This document shows, one piece after another, positions 49,359 to 64,000 of a DNA stretch of 64,000 bases. Made by a program: the position numbers and the translations under genes. How positions within the stretch are numbered: the first letter of the stretch is position 1; every line of letters starts with the position of its first letter. Where the stretch lies: the NCBI RefSeq assembly GCF_012932915.1, contig NZ_VCQU01000004.1, positions 496,001 through 560,000 on the forward strand. Direction: 5' to 3'. The notes beneath the pieces are model-generated. The model did not search any database. It was given only the letters and a program-made list of their open reading frames with translations, and had not been told where the DNA came from. Source of the DNA: Antrihabitans stalactiti (GTDB taxonomy: Bacteria > Actinomycetota > Actinomycetes > Mycobacteriales > Mycobacteriaceae).

Positions 49359-50525
49359 ATGACCAATCGACGGCACGATGTCGACATCTGCGTAGTCGGA
49401 CTCGGCCCCACCGGTCGGGCGCTGGCGTCCCGATGTGCCGCGGCCGGCCTGACTGTCGCAGTCGTCGACCCCAGGCCAGATCACCTGTGGAATCCCACGT
49501 ACTCAGCGTGGGCCGACGAGCTTCCCGACTGGTTGCCGGAGACCGTAGTTGCCGCCCGTATCGAGGCGCCGACGGTGTGGACCAACGTCGAGCGGCGAAT
49601 CGAGCGCCCCTACGTCGTGCTGTCGAAAACAGAACTGTGGAAAGCGCTGCCGATCGACAATGTCCAGGTCGAAGCGCAGCGGGCCATCGACGTCCGAGCC
49701 CACGAAGTCGACCTCGCCGACGGCGACACCATCCAGGCGGCCGTCGTGATCGACGCCCGCGGCCTCCCGCCGGTCCACAAACGGCCTGCCGCAAGCGCGC
49801 ACGGGATTTTCGTCGACGCCGACCGAGTGGCCGAGTTCGTTCCACCGGGCGAAGCGTTGATGTTGGATTGGCGACCAGAAAACGGCGCAGGCAACGACGA
49901 ACCGCCGTCGTTCCTCTATTCCGTGCCGATCGGCGACGGCACCGTCATCTTCGAAGAGACCACTCTCGGAGTGCCAGGCGGCCTTACCCAAGGTGAGCTG
50001 CGCAAGCGGGTGCTGCATCGCCTCGCCACGCACGGCATCGAGCTCACCGGTGACGAGCCGACCGAAGGCTGCCACTATCCCCTCGATCAGCCTCCACCCC
50101 GTCGTTTCGGGCGCGGCGACTCCCCCGTTCCGTTCGGCTCTCGTGGCGGGATGATGCATCCCTGCACCGGCTACAGCGTCGCGGATTCGCTCGCGCTCAC
50201 CGACACCGTCGTCGCCGCATTGCAGGCCGGTGCGGATCCGGTCGATGCGCTGTGGACCAACAAGGCGCGCCTCGTCTATTGGATGCGGATGCGTGGTGTC
50301 GCAGGCATGGGCAGGCTGACCACCGAGCAGATGCGATCGATGTTCGACGCCTTCTTCACTGCCACACCCCGTCAGCAGCGGGCGCTGCTTTCCGAGCACG
50401 ACGACGCCAGTGCGCTTGCGACAGTGCTGTTTTCGACCGTCGCACACACGTGGCCGTTCCGTTGGCGCTACGACCTCGTCGGGTGGACCAATCGCAAACG
50501 ATGGGTCGACTGGTCCGCGAGCTGA
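49359..50525 (+). CDS. Lycopene cyclase-family flavoprotein
   Basis: Monooxygenase-fold flavoprotein of 388 residues of the CrtL/lycopene beta-cyclase family. The N-terminal dinucleotide motif is VVGLGPTGRALA (about 12-23), and FEETTL (about 206) matches the family's catalytic FEET stretch; the partial motif GMMHPCTGYSVADS follows. It would cyclise the ends of lycopene using reduced flavin. No other carotenoid genes are in the window, so substrate is uncertain. The start is ATG 49359, 10 bp after the DUF4442 gene. Confidence 0.82.
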   Translation: MTNRRHDVDICVVGLGPTGRALASRCAAAGLTVAVVDPRPDHLWNPTYSAWADELPDWLPETVVAARIEAPTVWTNVERRIERPYVVLSKTELWKALPIDNVQVEAQRAIDVRAHEVDLADGDTIQAAVVIDARGLPPVHKRPAASAHGIFVDADRVAEFVPPGEALMLDWRPENGAGNDEPPSFLYSVPIGDGTVIFEETTLGVPGGLTQGELRKRVLHRLATHGIELTGDEPTEGCHYPLDQPPPRRFGRGDSPVPFGSRGGMMHPCTGYSVADSLALTDTVVAALQAGADPVDALWTNKARLVYWMRMRGVAGMGRLTTEQMRSMFDAFFTATPRQQRALLSEHDDASALATVLFSTVAHTWPFRWRYDLVGWTNRKRWVDWSAS

Positions 50526-50619
50526 CCTGATCGATCAGGAAAAGAGAAGCGCGGGGCACCGCGCCGCATCTAGCGTGGACGAAACGGACTTCACCATTCC
50601 AAAGGGGGACCTGACGAGC

Positions 50620-52997
<2,378 letters not shown>

Positions 52998-53001
<4 letters not shown>

Positions 53002-54050
53002 TCGGCGAGGTTGTCGCGCCAGTACTTCCAGAGCACTGGCGCGTATTCGGCGAGCGGGGGCACCGCGATCTTCGTGCCTGCGAGCGCAGCCTGGGCACGG
53101 GTCGAGTCGAACCGGCAGGTGAACTCCGCATGCTCGAGCACCTCGGCCGGAACGCCCGCGCGCGGCATCAGCATGCTCTGCACGCCAGGAACATGCATCG
53201 AAATGGTGAAGGCCGATTTCGGTAGCGCCTGAATCATCCGTGGCGCGCCGGCAAGCTCGGCGAAGACGTTGATCACTTCGATGTTGTTCTGCGGCTCGGG
53301 ATTTACCAAGTGGAACGCATGACCGTCCAGGTCTGGCAGGTGTGCGATGTGGTCGACAGCGCGGGCCACGTAGTCGACGGGCACGAGGTTGGTGCTGCCC
53401 ATGTCCGGCATCGGAAACGGCATGCGGCCAGGTAGCCGACCGAGCGTCCGCAGCAACTTGAAGAAGTAGTACGGTCCGTCGATTTTATCCATTTCGCCTG
53501 TCACAGAATGACCTACGACGGCGGAGGGTCGGTAGACACGCCACGGGCGCTCGCATCCGTTGCGAACAATCTGCTCGGACTCGAACTTCGTGCGGTAGTA
53601 CGGCGACTTGAATTCCTGACCTTCGTCGAGCATGTCCTCGGTGAAGGTGCCTTCGTACTGACCGGCGGCCGCGACAGACGACATATGGTCGAAGCAACCA
53701 ACTTCCAGCACGTTGGCTACCTCGACAGCATGCCGCGTGCCGCCGTTGTTGAGGCGCTCGTTCATCTCGTCGGACGCTGTCAGGTCATAGATCGCGGCGA
53801 GATGAAACATGTGGTCGATGCTGCCGCGATGGTCGACGAGCCAGCCAGGATCGATGCCGAGCCGGTCCTGGTTGAGATCGCCGGTCACCGGCTTCACTCG
53901 CTCAGCACCGGCCCAGCGCGCCACCTGGCGCGCCAGCTTGTCCTCCGACCCCGCACGGACGAGAACGTGCACGTCCTCGCCGCGTCGCAGCAGTTCGGGA
54001 ACGAGGAAACGGCCGATGAAACCTGTGGCGCCGGTCACAAGATAGGACAT
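52998..54050 (-). CDS. Extended SDR/NAD-dependent reductase
   Basis: A 350-residue extended SDR. The cofactor motif is GATGFIG (7-13), the catalytic Tyr-Lys is YYRTK (about 150-154), and HLAAIYDLTAS and VYRPSAVVGHS are typical. It resembles mycobacterial SDR and fatty-acyl reductase modules. It follows the fadD5-like gene by 19 bp and overlaps the convergent UvrA gene by 4 bp, so it may act on an acyl-CoA made by that operon. Substrate unknown. Confidence 0.82.
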
Positions 54051-54069
54051 GTGGCCACCCTACTTGTCG

Positions 54070-55626
54070 TCAAATGGCGCTGCCGTAGTCCTTTCGCAAT
54101 TGGTGTTTGACGACCTTGCCGCTCGCGTTGCGAGGCAGCTCCGGCACGACGACGAGATGCTTCGGATGCTTGTACCTCGCCAGGTTGTCGTTGAGCATCG
54201 GCTCCAAGTCGCCCAAAGAAATCGGGTCGTCGCCTGCCAATGCCACGACAGCGACAGGGACCTCTCCCCATTTGTCGTCGGAGCGGCCGATCACCGCGGC
54301 TTCGCGAATCTTCGGATGCGCGAACAGGACGTTCTCGACCTCGGCGCAGTAGATGTTCTCGCCGCCCGAGATGATCATGTCCTTCTTGCGGTCGACGACG
54401 TAGATGAACCCCTCCTCGTCCTGTCGTACGAGGTCGCCGGAATGGAACCAGCCACCGGCGAACGCGTCTGCAGTCGCCTCTGGCTTGTTCCAGTACTCCG
54501 CCATCATCGTCGGACCGCGGTAGACAATTTCGCCGATCTCGCCCGGCGCAACGTCGTTCATGTTGTCGTCGACGACGCGGGCGGCGATGGTCGGAATCGG
54601 CTTACCGACCGAGCCGAGCTTGCGCAGCGCGTCCTTGCCCTCGAGCACACACGTGATCGGCGACATCTCGGTCTGTCCGAACACAGCGACATTGCGCGCT
54701 TCCGGGAAGGTGTCCGACATCGCCTTCAGGACCGTGTCGGACGCGGGCGCGGCGCCCCAACTGATGGCCCGCAAGTACAGCTTGCGTTGCCGGACAGTCG
54801 GTTCCGCGCAGACAGCTTGCCACTGCACCGGCACGAGGAACACCGAGGTCACCTTGTCGCGTTCCCACGCATCGAGCAGTTCGGTCGCGTTGAACGCGCC
54901 GAGTGGGTGGACGACGGTGAGGCCGCCCAGCAACAGGCTCGGCGCGATGCTGCCGAGACCGGCGATGTGGAACATCGGCGCCGCGCACAATGCGATGTCG
55001 TCGCTGACGGCCTCGAATGCACGAATGGCGGTGAGTGCCTGGCACTGCAGATTGCCGTACGAGAGGACCGCACCTTTCGGGCTGCCCGTCGTACCCGAGG
55101 TGTACATGATCAACGACGGCGTGTCTTCGGGAAGGTCGACCGGCGCATGTGGTTCGCCTTGTTCCGCGATCAGATCCTCGTAATCACCGCCGACGACGAT
55201 GCACGTATCGAGCCCAGGCGTTTGTGCCCGGACCGCATTGACGAGCGGCGCCAACGTCGAGTCGGTGACGACGGCGCGGGCGCCGCTGTCGGCAACGATG
55301 TACCCGATCTCCGGCGGTGTCAGCCGGAAGTTCACCGGCACTGCGATCGCACCGAGCGCGTTGATCCCGAGGACGGCCTCGATGTACTCGACGTGATTGA
55401 GCATGACGATCAATACTCGATCGCCCCAGCCCACACCTCGTCGCGCCAACGCATCGGCGAACGCTTCGGAACGGTCGTGCAGCTGCTTCCAGCTCGTGTC
55501 GGTACCCAGATAGCGGAATGCCGGTGCGTCAGGACGCATTTGGGCATGAATCGCAACCTGGTTGACCCAGTGATTGCGGCGGGAGCGCAGGGGTTCGGCG
55601 ACTGCAGTCTTTTGCCCGAGAGTCAT
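54070..55626 (-). CDS. fadD5: FadD5-like acyl-CoA synthetase
   Basis: Class I adenylate-forming enzyme of 518 residues that activates a carboxylic acid as acyl-AMP and then acyl-CoA. The core motif YTSGTTGSPKG lies at 175-185; GWFHSGDLVR and VVDRKKDMIISGGENIY follow, and the A10-type lysine sits in the C-terminal RNASGKVVK. RRNHWVNQVAIHAQMRPDAP and ARVVDDNMNDVAPGEIGEIV closely resemble mycobacterial FadD5. It starts 4 bp after the crotonase gene. The acid substrate, perhaps a sterol side chain or fatty acid, is inferred from the neighbours. Confidence 0.88.
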   Translation of the reverse strand: MTLGQKTAVAEPLRSRRNHWVNQVAIHAQMRPDAPAFRYLGTDTSWKQLHDRSEAFADALARRGVGWGDRVLIVMLNHVEYIEAVLGINALGAIAVPVNFRLTPPEIGYIVADSGARAVVTDSTLAPLVNAVRAQTPGLDTCIVVGGDYEDLIAEQGEPHAPVDLPEDTPSLIMYTSGTTGSPKGAVLSYGNLQCQALTAIRAFEAVSDDIALCAAPMFHIAGLGSIAPSLLLGGLTVVHPLGAFNATELLDAWERDKVTSVFLVPVQWQAVCAEPTVRQRKLYLRAISWGAAPASDTVLKAMSDTFPEARNVAVFGQTEMSPITCVLEGKDALRKLGSVGKPIPTIAARVVDDNMNDVAPGEIGEIVYRGPTMMAEYWNKPEATADAFAGGWFHSGDLVRQDEEGFIYVVDRKKDMIISGGENIYCAEVENVLFAHPKIREAAVIGRSDDKWGEVPVAVVALAGDDPISLGDLEPMLNDNLARYKHPKHLVVVPELPRNASGKVVKHQLRKDYGSAI

Positions 55627-55630
55627 TCCG

Positions 55631-58741
<3,111 letters not shown>

Positions 58742-58750
58742 GAAACAGCT

Positions 58751-60268
58751 ATGTCAACCGACACAACGCTCGAAACGCCGTCCGAGACGGTCTCGCCGAT
58801 CCTGAAATCCGTGAACCCCGCGACGGGTGAAGTCATCGCGGAGTGGCCGGTCCACGATGCCGACGCTGTGACCGCCGCGGTCGGCCGCGCGCGAGTGGCG
58901 TCGGCCGCCTGGCGCGAACTCGGCTTCGACGGCCGCAAGAAAGCGCTGCTGCGCTGGGTCTCGTACTTGGTCAACCACGCCGACGAACTGTCCGAGCTGA
59001 TCCGCAAGGAGAACGGCAAACCGCTCGAAGACGCCTATCTCGAGCTGATCCTCGCCGTCGAACACACCGACTGGGCCGCCAAGCACGCCAAGAAGCACCT
59101 GTCCGCGAAGAAGGTTTCGCCAGGCATGTTGCTCGCGAACTTCGAAGCCGTCATCGAAGAGCGCCCGGTCGGCGTCGTCGGCGTCATCGGCCCGTGGAAC
59201 TATCCGATCTACACGCCGAACGGCTCGATCGCGTACGCGCTCGCCGCAGGCAACGCGGTGGTGTTCAAGCCAAGCGAGTTCACCACCTCGATCGGCAACT
59301 ACTACGCGGACGCATTCGCCAAGGCCAACCCCGAGCTGCCGTCCGGAATCTTCTCGACGGTCAACGGATTGGGTGCGACGGGCGCTGCGCTCGTTGCGTC
59401 AGGCGTGGACAAGATCGCCTTCACCGGCTCGACCGCGACCGGCAAGCGCATCATGGCTGCCGCTGCCGAGCGCATGACACCGCTGGTCCTGGAATGCGGC
59501 GGTAAGGACGCCGCAATCGTCGCCGACGACGCTGATGTCAATGCAGCTGCAGACGGCATCGCGTGGTCGTCCTTCGCCAACAGTGGCCAGACCTGCGTCG
59601 GCACCGAGCGCATCTACGTCGTCGACGAATTGGCAGACCAATTCGTTGCGGCATTCAAGGACAAGCTGAAGACAGTGGCTCCTGGGTCCGGCGACACAGC
59701 AACCTACGGACCGATGACCATGCCCAGCCAGGTCGAGGTGGTTCGTAGCCACATCGCCGACGCAATCGCCAAGGGCGGCAAGGCCGTTGTCGGTGGACCC
59801 GAGTCGGTCCGGGCGCCCTACATCGAGCCGGTCGTGCTGATCGACGTGCCGGAGGATTCGCTTGCCGTCACCGAGGAGACGTTCGGTCCGACGGTGACGA
59901 TCAAGCGGGTGAAGAACAACGACGAAGCCATCGCTCTCGCCAACGCGTCGAAGTACGCGCTCGCGTCAACCGTCTACTCGAAGTCCAAGGGAATGGAGAT
60001 CGCCCGCCAACTTCGCGTCGGTATGACGTCGGTGAACTCGGTCCTGGGCTTCGCTGGAGTTGCCGCACTGCCCTTCGGTGGCGTCGGCGAATCCGGCATC
60101 GGCCGCATCCACGGCGAGCAGGGTCTCCGCGAATTCACCCGCCCGCATTCGATCGCGCGCCAGAAGTTCGCCATCCCCGGCATGGAACTGTTGTCGTTCA
60201 GCCGGAAGGCATCGACGGTCAAGCTGATCAAGCAGGTCATCAAGCTCAAGCACGGCCGCCACACCTGA
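58751..60268 (+). CDS. Aldehyde dehydrogenase
   Basis: A 505-residue NAD(P)-dependent dehydrogenase with Asn150 (PWNYP), Glu248 (LECGGK) and nucleophile Cys282 (SGQTCVG). Residues 465-505 form a basic, Leu/Lys-rich extension (KLIKQVIKLKHGRH) beyond the usual end, which could be a membrane-associating tail as in fatty-aldehyde dehydrogenases. It is cotranscribed with the tandem TetR. The linked acyl-CoA genes suggest a fatty or lipid-derived aldehyde substrate; this is inference. Confidence 0.88.
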   Translation: MSTDTTLETPSETVSPILKSVNPATGEVIAEWPVHDADAVTAAVGRARVASAAWRELGFDGRKKALLRWVSYLVNHADELSELIRKENGKPLEDAYLELILAVEHTDWAAKHAKKHLSAKKVSPGMLLANFEAVIEERPVGVVGVIGPWNYPIYTPNGSIAYALAAGNAVVFKPSEFTTSIGNYYADAFAKANPELPSGIFSTVNGLGATGAALVASGVDKIAFTGSTATGKRIMAAAAERMTPLVLECGGKDAAIVADDADVNAAADGIAWSSFANSGQTCVGTERIYVVDELADQFVAAFKDKLKTVAPGSGDTATYGPMTMPSQVEVVRSHIADAIAKGGKAVVGGPESVRAPYIEPVVLIDVPEDSLAVTEETFGPTVTIKRVKNNDEAIALANASKYALASTVYSKSKGMEIARQLRVGMTSVNSVLGFAGVAALPFGGVGESGIGRIHGEQGLREFTRPHSIARQKFAIPGMELLSFSRKASTVKLIKQVIKLKHGRHT

Positions 60269-60276
60269 TCAACGGT

Positions 60277-60318
60277 CGTGAGTCTTTTTGGAGTCCAGGG
60301 ACTCCAAAAAGACTCACG
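60277..60318. terminator. Bidirectional terminator between convergent genes
   Basis: Perfect 20-bp arms at 60277-60296 (CGTGAGTCTTTTTGGAGTCC) and 60299-60318 with a two-base loop. Runs of T and A lie inside the stem, symmetric for both strands. It closes the aldehyde dehydrogenase transcript and the opposing hydrolase transcript. Confidence 0.8.
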
Positions 60319-60322
60319 AGGG

Positions 60323-61102
60323 TCAGCGGTCGAGGAGAAGGTTCACGCAGGTCGCCGGGTCGTCGCCGAACGGGACGTGCCCGGCGCCTGGAATCGTGAT
60401 GTGCTGCGCGTGCGGCAGTAGCTTGCGCGCTCGGGCTGCCTGGGTCCAGTAGGTCAGTACCACGTCACGGCTCCCCCAGGCGACCGTGACCGGGACGTCG
60501 GCCAACTCGTCGGGGTCGGTGAATTGGTAGTCGGCGAAAGAATCGAGTGTCTCGGCTATGCCCGTCGAATCGAGCACACCGTCGACGTCGAGCCGACGTT
60601 GGTCATGCGCAACCTTCGTCGGTTTGCCGTAGAAGAATGCGAGCAGCGGAACGAGTGCAGGGGATGCTGCCGCGTCCCGGAACCGGGGAATCCGGCTGAT
60701 GACGCGGTAGAGGTTACCGATCGACTGTTGGCACCAGATCCGACCAGCGGTGTCCCAGAAGCCAATTGGCGAAAATGCGATCGCGCGACCTGCGGCTCCT
60801 CGACGTGCGAGCTCGAGAGCGATCCCGCCACCCATCGAGTTGCCACCGACATCCGGCTTGTCCAGGCCCAGTTCTTCGATAAGGGCTTCGACGATATCGA
60901 TATTGCGGTAGACGCCGCATTTTCCGAGGCGCGGTGTCGCTCCGAATCCTGGCAGGTCGACGGCGATCACGTCGCGCTCGGCGGTCAGCGCATCGGCTAC
61001 CGGATTCCAGACTTCCTTGCGACTCCCGACGCCGTGCACCAGCACGAGAGGCTTGCCTGCCCCGCGTCGCGAATAGACCAGACCTTCGGCGGATACGGGC
61101 AT
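60323..61102 (-). CDS. Alpha/beta-fold hydrolase
   Basis: A 259-residue serine hydrolase: oxyanion HGVG (23-26), nucleophile elbow GNSMGG (Ser89), acid in WGSRDVV and base His in GAGHVPFG. The cap region is helical. Substrate unknown; ester or lactone hydrolysis and C-C hydrolases such as MhpC are all in range. Divergent neighbours give no firm clue. Confidence 0.85.
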   Translation of the reverse strand: MPVSAEGLVYSRRGAGKPLVLVHGVGSRKEVWNPVADALTAERDVIAVDLPGFGATPRLGKCGVYRNIDIVEALIEELGLDKPDVGGNSMGGGIALELARRGAAGRAIAFSPIGFWDTAGRIWCQQSIGNLYRVISRIPRFRDAAASPALVPLLAFFYGKPTKVAHDQRRLDVDGVLDSTGIAETLDSFADYQFTDPDELADVPVTVAWGSRDVVLTYWTQAARARKLLPHAQHITIPGAGHVPFGDDPATCVNLLLDR

Positions 61103-61150
61103 GGCGTCACAGTACCGCCTATTGACTCACCGCCAACGCGAGCACTCTCG

Positions 61151-61561
61151 TCAGCCCAGAGTCTCCGCCAGCACCGCGCGATGGGTCACAACGGCAGCCT
61201 TGTGCGCTAGCCGGCCTGCTTCAGTCAACTTGACGAAAATTGCCCGACGATCGTTTTCGCACATCGAACGTTCGACGAGCCTGTCTTTTTCCAACCTTGC
61301 GACGGCACGCGACAGCGCACTCTGGCTCAAGTAGATGTCCCTACCGAGATCACTCATCTTCTGCTTGCTGTGCGCGGCCTCGACGAGTCGGTCGAGCGTC
61401 TCGAACTCGCTCACGCCGATCCCGTGCTTGTCCTGCAATGCCTTTTCCAACGCACACGAGACGGACGCGTGGCAGGCAAGCAAGTCGCGCCAGCGATCGA
61501 CGAGCGCGTCATCACTTCCTCGATTTTCAAGCTCACGCTTCGTTGCGGTCAGCTCGGTCAT
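61151..61561 (-). CDS. MarR-family transcriptional regulator
   Basis: A 136-residue winged-helix regulator with MSDLGRDIYLSQSALSRAVARLEKDRLVER as the recognition region and a wing SMCENDRRAIFVKLTEAG. The start could be ATG 61561 or GTG 61567; neither has a clear Shine-Dalgarno. It is divergent from the MFS exporter, the usual arrangement for self-regulating efflux control. The 86-bp region between them holds GCATTAATTGC (61599-61609), an imperfect palindrome. Confidence 0.88.
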   Translation of the reverse strand: MTELTATKRELENRGSDDALVDRWRDLLACHASVSCALEKALQDKHGIGVSEFETLDRLVEAAHSKQKMSDLGRDIYLSQSALSRAVARLEKDRLVERSMCENDRRAIFVKLTEAGRLAHKAAVVTHRAVLAETLG

Positions 61562-61647
61562 GGCCACATCGTAGCATGCGCCGACATTTATTGCACAGGC
61601 ATTAATTGCTGTTGCATCTTATGCGTGTGCATGTAATGCTCGTCTTC

Positions 61648-63123
61648 ATGACCACTACGGCAACCATCACAGATGCCTACGACACACCTGCTCCACCCGC
61701 AGCCGACGCATCGAATACGAGCTGGCCATTGCGGCTCTGGGGCACATTGGTCGTTCTCTGCATCGTCTTGTTCCTCGACGGCCTCGATGTATCCATGGTT
61801 GGTGTCGCACTACCGTCTGTCGGCTCGGAACTGGGCATGTCCACATCGACCGCACAGTGGTTGATCAGCGGATACGTCCTCGGTTACGGCGGACTGCTTT
61901 TGCTCGGCGGTCGCACAGCGGACCTACTGGGGCGCCGCAAGGTATTCCTGATCGCCCTGGCCGTGTTCGCGGCGGCCTCGCTGCTCGGCGGCGTCGTCGA
62001 TTCCGTGCCATTGCTGATCGCGACGCGCTTCATCAAGGGCTTGGCCGCCGCATTCACCGCACCGACCGGGCTCTCGATCATCACGACCACCTTCGCCGAA
62101 GGCAAGATGCGCAACAAGGCACTCGCGATCTACACCGTCTTCGGCGCGAGCGGCTTCTCGTCCGGCCTGGTGTTCGGCGGATTGATGACCGGAATCGGCT
62201 GGCGCTGGACTTTCCTTCTGCCCGTTCCCGTCGCAATCCTGGCCCTCGTCGGCGCATTCATATTCATCCCGCGCGATAAGGCAACCGAACAAGGTGGATT
62301 CGATATTCTCGGCGCCCTCGCGTCGACCTCGGCAATGTTGCTGTTGGTCTACACCGTTGTCTCCGCACCCGAAGCCGGCTGGGCCTCGGCCCGCACACTC
62401 GGTTCGTTCGCACTCGTGGCGGCGTTGCTGACCGCCTTCGTCAGCATCGAGCGTCGCGTGCGTCATCCATTGATCCGGCTCGGCATCCTGCGCAAGGCGA
62501 ACCTCCTGCGCGCGAATGCCGCGATCATCGCGATGGCAGGCTCGTTCGTCAGCTTCCAGTTCATCGTGACGATCTACGTGCAGAACACCCTGGGCTGGAC
62601 GCCGATGCACCTCGGCCTCGCATTGCTGCCCACCGGTTTGCTCGTCGCATTCAGCGCACCGTGGGCCGATAAGGTCATCGACCGACTGGGCACACCGCGG
62701 CTGATCATCGCGGGCCTGGTCAGCATGACCTTGGGTTACCTGCTGTTCCTGCGCATCGACAGCACCCCGACGTACGCGACCGACATCCTGCCGACGGTGT
62801 TGTTGCTCGGACTCGGGTTCGCACTCGGGTTTTCAGCCATCAACGTGCAGGCAACCAGCGGCATCCAAGATCACGAACAAGGGTTGGCCGCGGGGCTCGT
62901 CCAGACCTCGATGCAGGTCGGCGCGGCGCTCGTGCTCGCCGTGACGACCGCGGTCATCGCGTCCGATCCGGGCGGACACGCCGAGTCCGCGGCGCAGGTA
63001 CTCGACGATTACAAGCCCGGCCTGGTGTTCATCTCCTTCGTCGCCCTGGCCGGTGTCGCTGCCACGCTCACCCACTGGGTCGGAAGAAGGCCGGCCACTG
63101 TGCGCGACGAAGTGCTCGTGTAG
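61648..63123 (+). CDS. MFS drug exporter, DHA2-like
   Basis: A 491-residue transporter with about fourteen hydrophobic helices. The motif GGRTADLLGRRKVFL after helix 2 is the classical MFS loop, and LDGLDVSMVGVALPSVGSEL in helix 1 carries the DHA2 motif D1 pattern. It probably exports drugs or toxic metabolites by proton antiport under the divergent MarR. The start at ATG 61648 is preferred over ATGs a few codons upstream, which add no family sequence. Confidence 0.88.
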   Translation: MTTTATITDAYDTPAPPAADASNTSWPLRLWGTLVVLCIVLFLDGLDVSMVGVALPSVGSELGMSTSTAQWLISGYVLGYGGLLLLGGRTADLLGRRKVFLIALAVFAAASLLGGVVDSVPLLIATRFIKGLAAAFTAPTGLSIITTTFAEGKMRNKALAIYTVFGASGFSSGLVFGGLMTGIGWRWTFLLPVPVAILALVGAFIFIPRDKATEQGGFDILGALASTSAMLLLVYTVVSAPEAGWASARTLGSFALVAALLTAFVSIERRVRHPLIRLGILRKANLLRANAAIIAMAGSFVSFQFIVTIYVQNTLGWTPMHLGLALLPTGLLVAFSAPWADKVIDRLGTPRLIIAGLVSMTLGYLLFLRIDSTPTYATDILPTVLLLGLGFALGFSAINVQATSGIQDHEQGLAAGLVQTSMQVGAALVLAVTTAVIASDPGGHAESAAQVLDDYKPGLVFISFVALAGVAATLTHWVGRRPATVRDEVLV

Positions 63124-63133
63124 ATCTGGAGGG

Positions 63134-63952
63134 ATGATCCGCGTCGGCACGTCAGGGTGGGTGTACCCACCCTGGCGTGCCAGTTTCTATCCCGAGGGCT
63201 TGGCGCACAAGCGCGAACTCGGCTATCTCGCCAGCCGACTGAACTCGGTCGAGATCAACGGCTCGTTCTATGCGCTCCAACGCCCAAGCAGCTATCTCAA
63301 TTGGGCACGGCAAACGCCCGACGACTTCGTATTTGCAGTGAAGGGATCCCGGTTCATCACGCACATGAAGCGACTCCGGGATGTGGACGAGCCGCTCGCA
63401 ACATTCTTCGCGTCCGGCGTGTTGGCCCTCGGGCCCAAGCTCGGTCCCATCCTGTGGCAGTTGCCGCCGAACTTCGCTTTCGACTCGACCACCATCAGGC
63501 AGTTCGTCGCAAAGCTGCCCCGAACTACTGCGGCAGCAGCACTTCTCGCCGCAGGGCACAGCGATCGAATCGCGGACCGCGCGTGGACAACAACCGACCA
63601 GGACCGCCCGCTTCGCCATGCATTCGAAGTGCGAAATCCGACTTTTGCGAATCCGGATTTTCCAGAACTTTTGCGCGATGAGGGAATTGCCCTGGTCACC
63701 GCAGATACGGCAGGCAAATTCCCGTACTTCGAAGAACTCACCGCGGACTTTGTGTACGCCCGCCTCCACGGCGACGTCGAGCTGTACACGAGCGGTTACA
63801 CCGACGCCGCCCTCGACACCTGGGCGGCGAAGTTCGCAGCATGGGGCGCAGATCGCGACATGTTCGTGTACTTCGACAACGACGTGAAGGTCCGCGCGCC
63901 GTACGATGCGATCGGCCTACTCGACCGACTCACCGACCGGGGCGCTTTATGA
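63134..63952 (+). CDS. DUF72 TIM-barrel protein
   Basis: A 272-residue DUF72 protein (IRVGTSGWVYPPWRASFYP, then LNSVEINGSFYALQRPSSYL, FAVKGSRFITHMKRL and the C-terminal DMFVYFDNDVKVRAPYDA). The family adopts a TIM barrel related to sugar isomerases or endonuclease IV; its biochemical role is not established. ATG 63134 with GGAGGG immediately upstream. It is 10 bp after the exporter, so likely in the same transcript. The last 48 bp of the window contain nothing recognisable. Confidence 0.85.
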   Translation: MIRVGTSGWVYPPWRASFYPEGLAHKRELGYLASRLNSVEINGSFYALQRPSSYLNWARQTPDDFVFAVKGSRFITHMKRLRDVDEPLATFFASGVLALGPKLGPILWQLPPNFAFDSTTIRQFVAKLPRTTAAAALLAAGHSDRIADRAWTTTDQDRPLRHAFEVRNPTFANPDFPELLRDEGIALVTADTAGKFPYFEELTADFVYARLHGDVELYTSGYTDAALDTWAAKFAAWGADRDMFVYFDNDVKVRAPYDAIGLLDRLTDRGAL

Positions 63953-64000
63953 CACGGGGGCCGGCGTTCGTTCAACCCAACACAGTTACTGGCGACACTC

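Noticed and set aside
61599-61609. GCATTAATTGC as MarR operator
   Set aside because: The palindrome is short and imperfect; it is mentioned with the gene but not claimed as a site.

Overview
The window is high-GC chromosomal DNA from an actinobacterium, most likely a Mycobacteriales member such as Rhodococcus, Nocardia or a relative. Supporting signs are GTG/TTG starts, a conservon (Cvn) signalling cassette, an actinobacterial S10/spc/alpha ribosomal order with truA behind rplQ, a 37-residue zinc-type L36, a zinc-type S14, a FadD5-like acyl-CoA ligase and a tandem TetR regulator resembling mycobacterial Mce3R. I see no rRNA, tRNA, CRISPR, insertion sequence or prophage.

Layout. (1) 1-4645: a truncated EamA permease and a four-gene conservon (histidine kinase, roadblock, DUF742, Ras-like GTPase). 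(2) 4783-25607: a catabolic island that can be read as a route from choline to pyruvate. One minus-strand operon carries a dimethylglycine-dehydrogenase-type flavoprotein, a Rieske glycine-betaine-monooxygenase-type oxygenase, a betaine-aldehyde-type dehydrogenase, an APC permease, a GMC choline-dehydrogenase-type enzyme and a cyclic-nucleotide/CBS/nucleotidyltransferase-like protein. An IclR regulator follows, divergent from a Rieske ferredoxin, a ferredoxin reductase and a YceI protein. A second minus-strand operon encodes heterotetrameric sarcosine oxidase (soxBDAG), serine dehydratase (sdaA), formyl-THF deformylase (purU) and a glycine-cleavage H homologue with no lysine in it; a GntR regulator diverges from this operon. 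(3) 26384-47722: truA and the ribosomal superlocus, with rpoA, infA, map, adk and secY. It is interrupted twice: by dtd plus a small membrane protein between infA and map, and by a hotdog thioesterase plus a TerD-AIM24 fusion between rpsH and rpsN. (4) 48182-63952: a secreted protein, a DUF4442 protein, a lycopene cyclase, a short UvrA paralogue, an SDR reductase, a fadD5/crotonase/nitronate-monooxygenase operon divergent from the tandem TetR and an aldehyde dehydrogenase, an alpha/beta hydrolase, a MarR-MFS pair and a DUF72 protein.

How the island could work. Choline enters through the APC permease and is oxidised to betaine aldehyde and then glycine betaine. The Rieske oxygenase, probably fed electrons by the ferredoxin and reductase, removes a methyl group to give dimethylglycine. 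The flavoproteins then yield sarcosine and glycine, and the methyl groups are captured as methylene-THF. PurU can release excess one-carbon units as formate, and SdaA turns serine into pyruvate. GlyA, needed for glycine to serine, is not in the window. Repeated GTTGCG elements in front of both the dimethylglycine-dehydrogenase operon and the ferredoxin operon suggest shared control, plausibly by the adjacent IclR protein. A 14-bp palindrome between soxB and the GntR gene suggests separate control of the lower pathway.

The observations most worth following up are the lysine-free H-protein homologue, the shared operator architecture, the TerD-AIM24/thioesterase insertion in the ribosomal cluster, the structured intergenic RNA ahead of rpsM, and the tandem TetR with its candidate operator.
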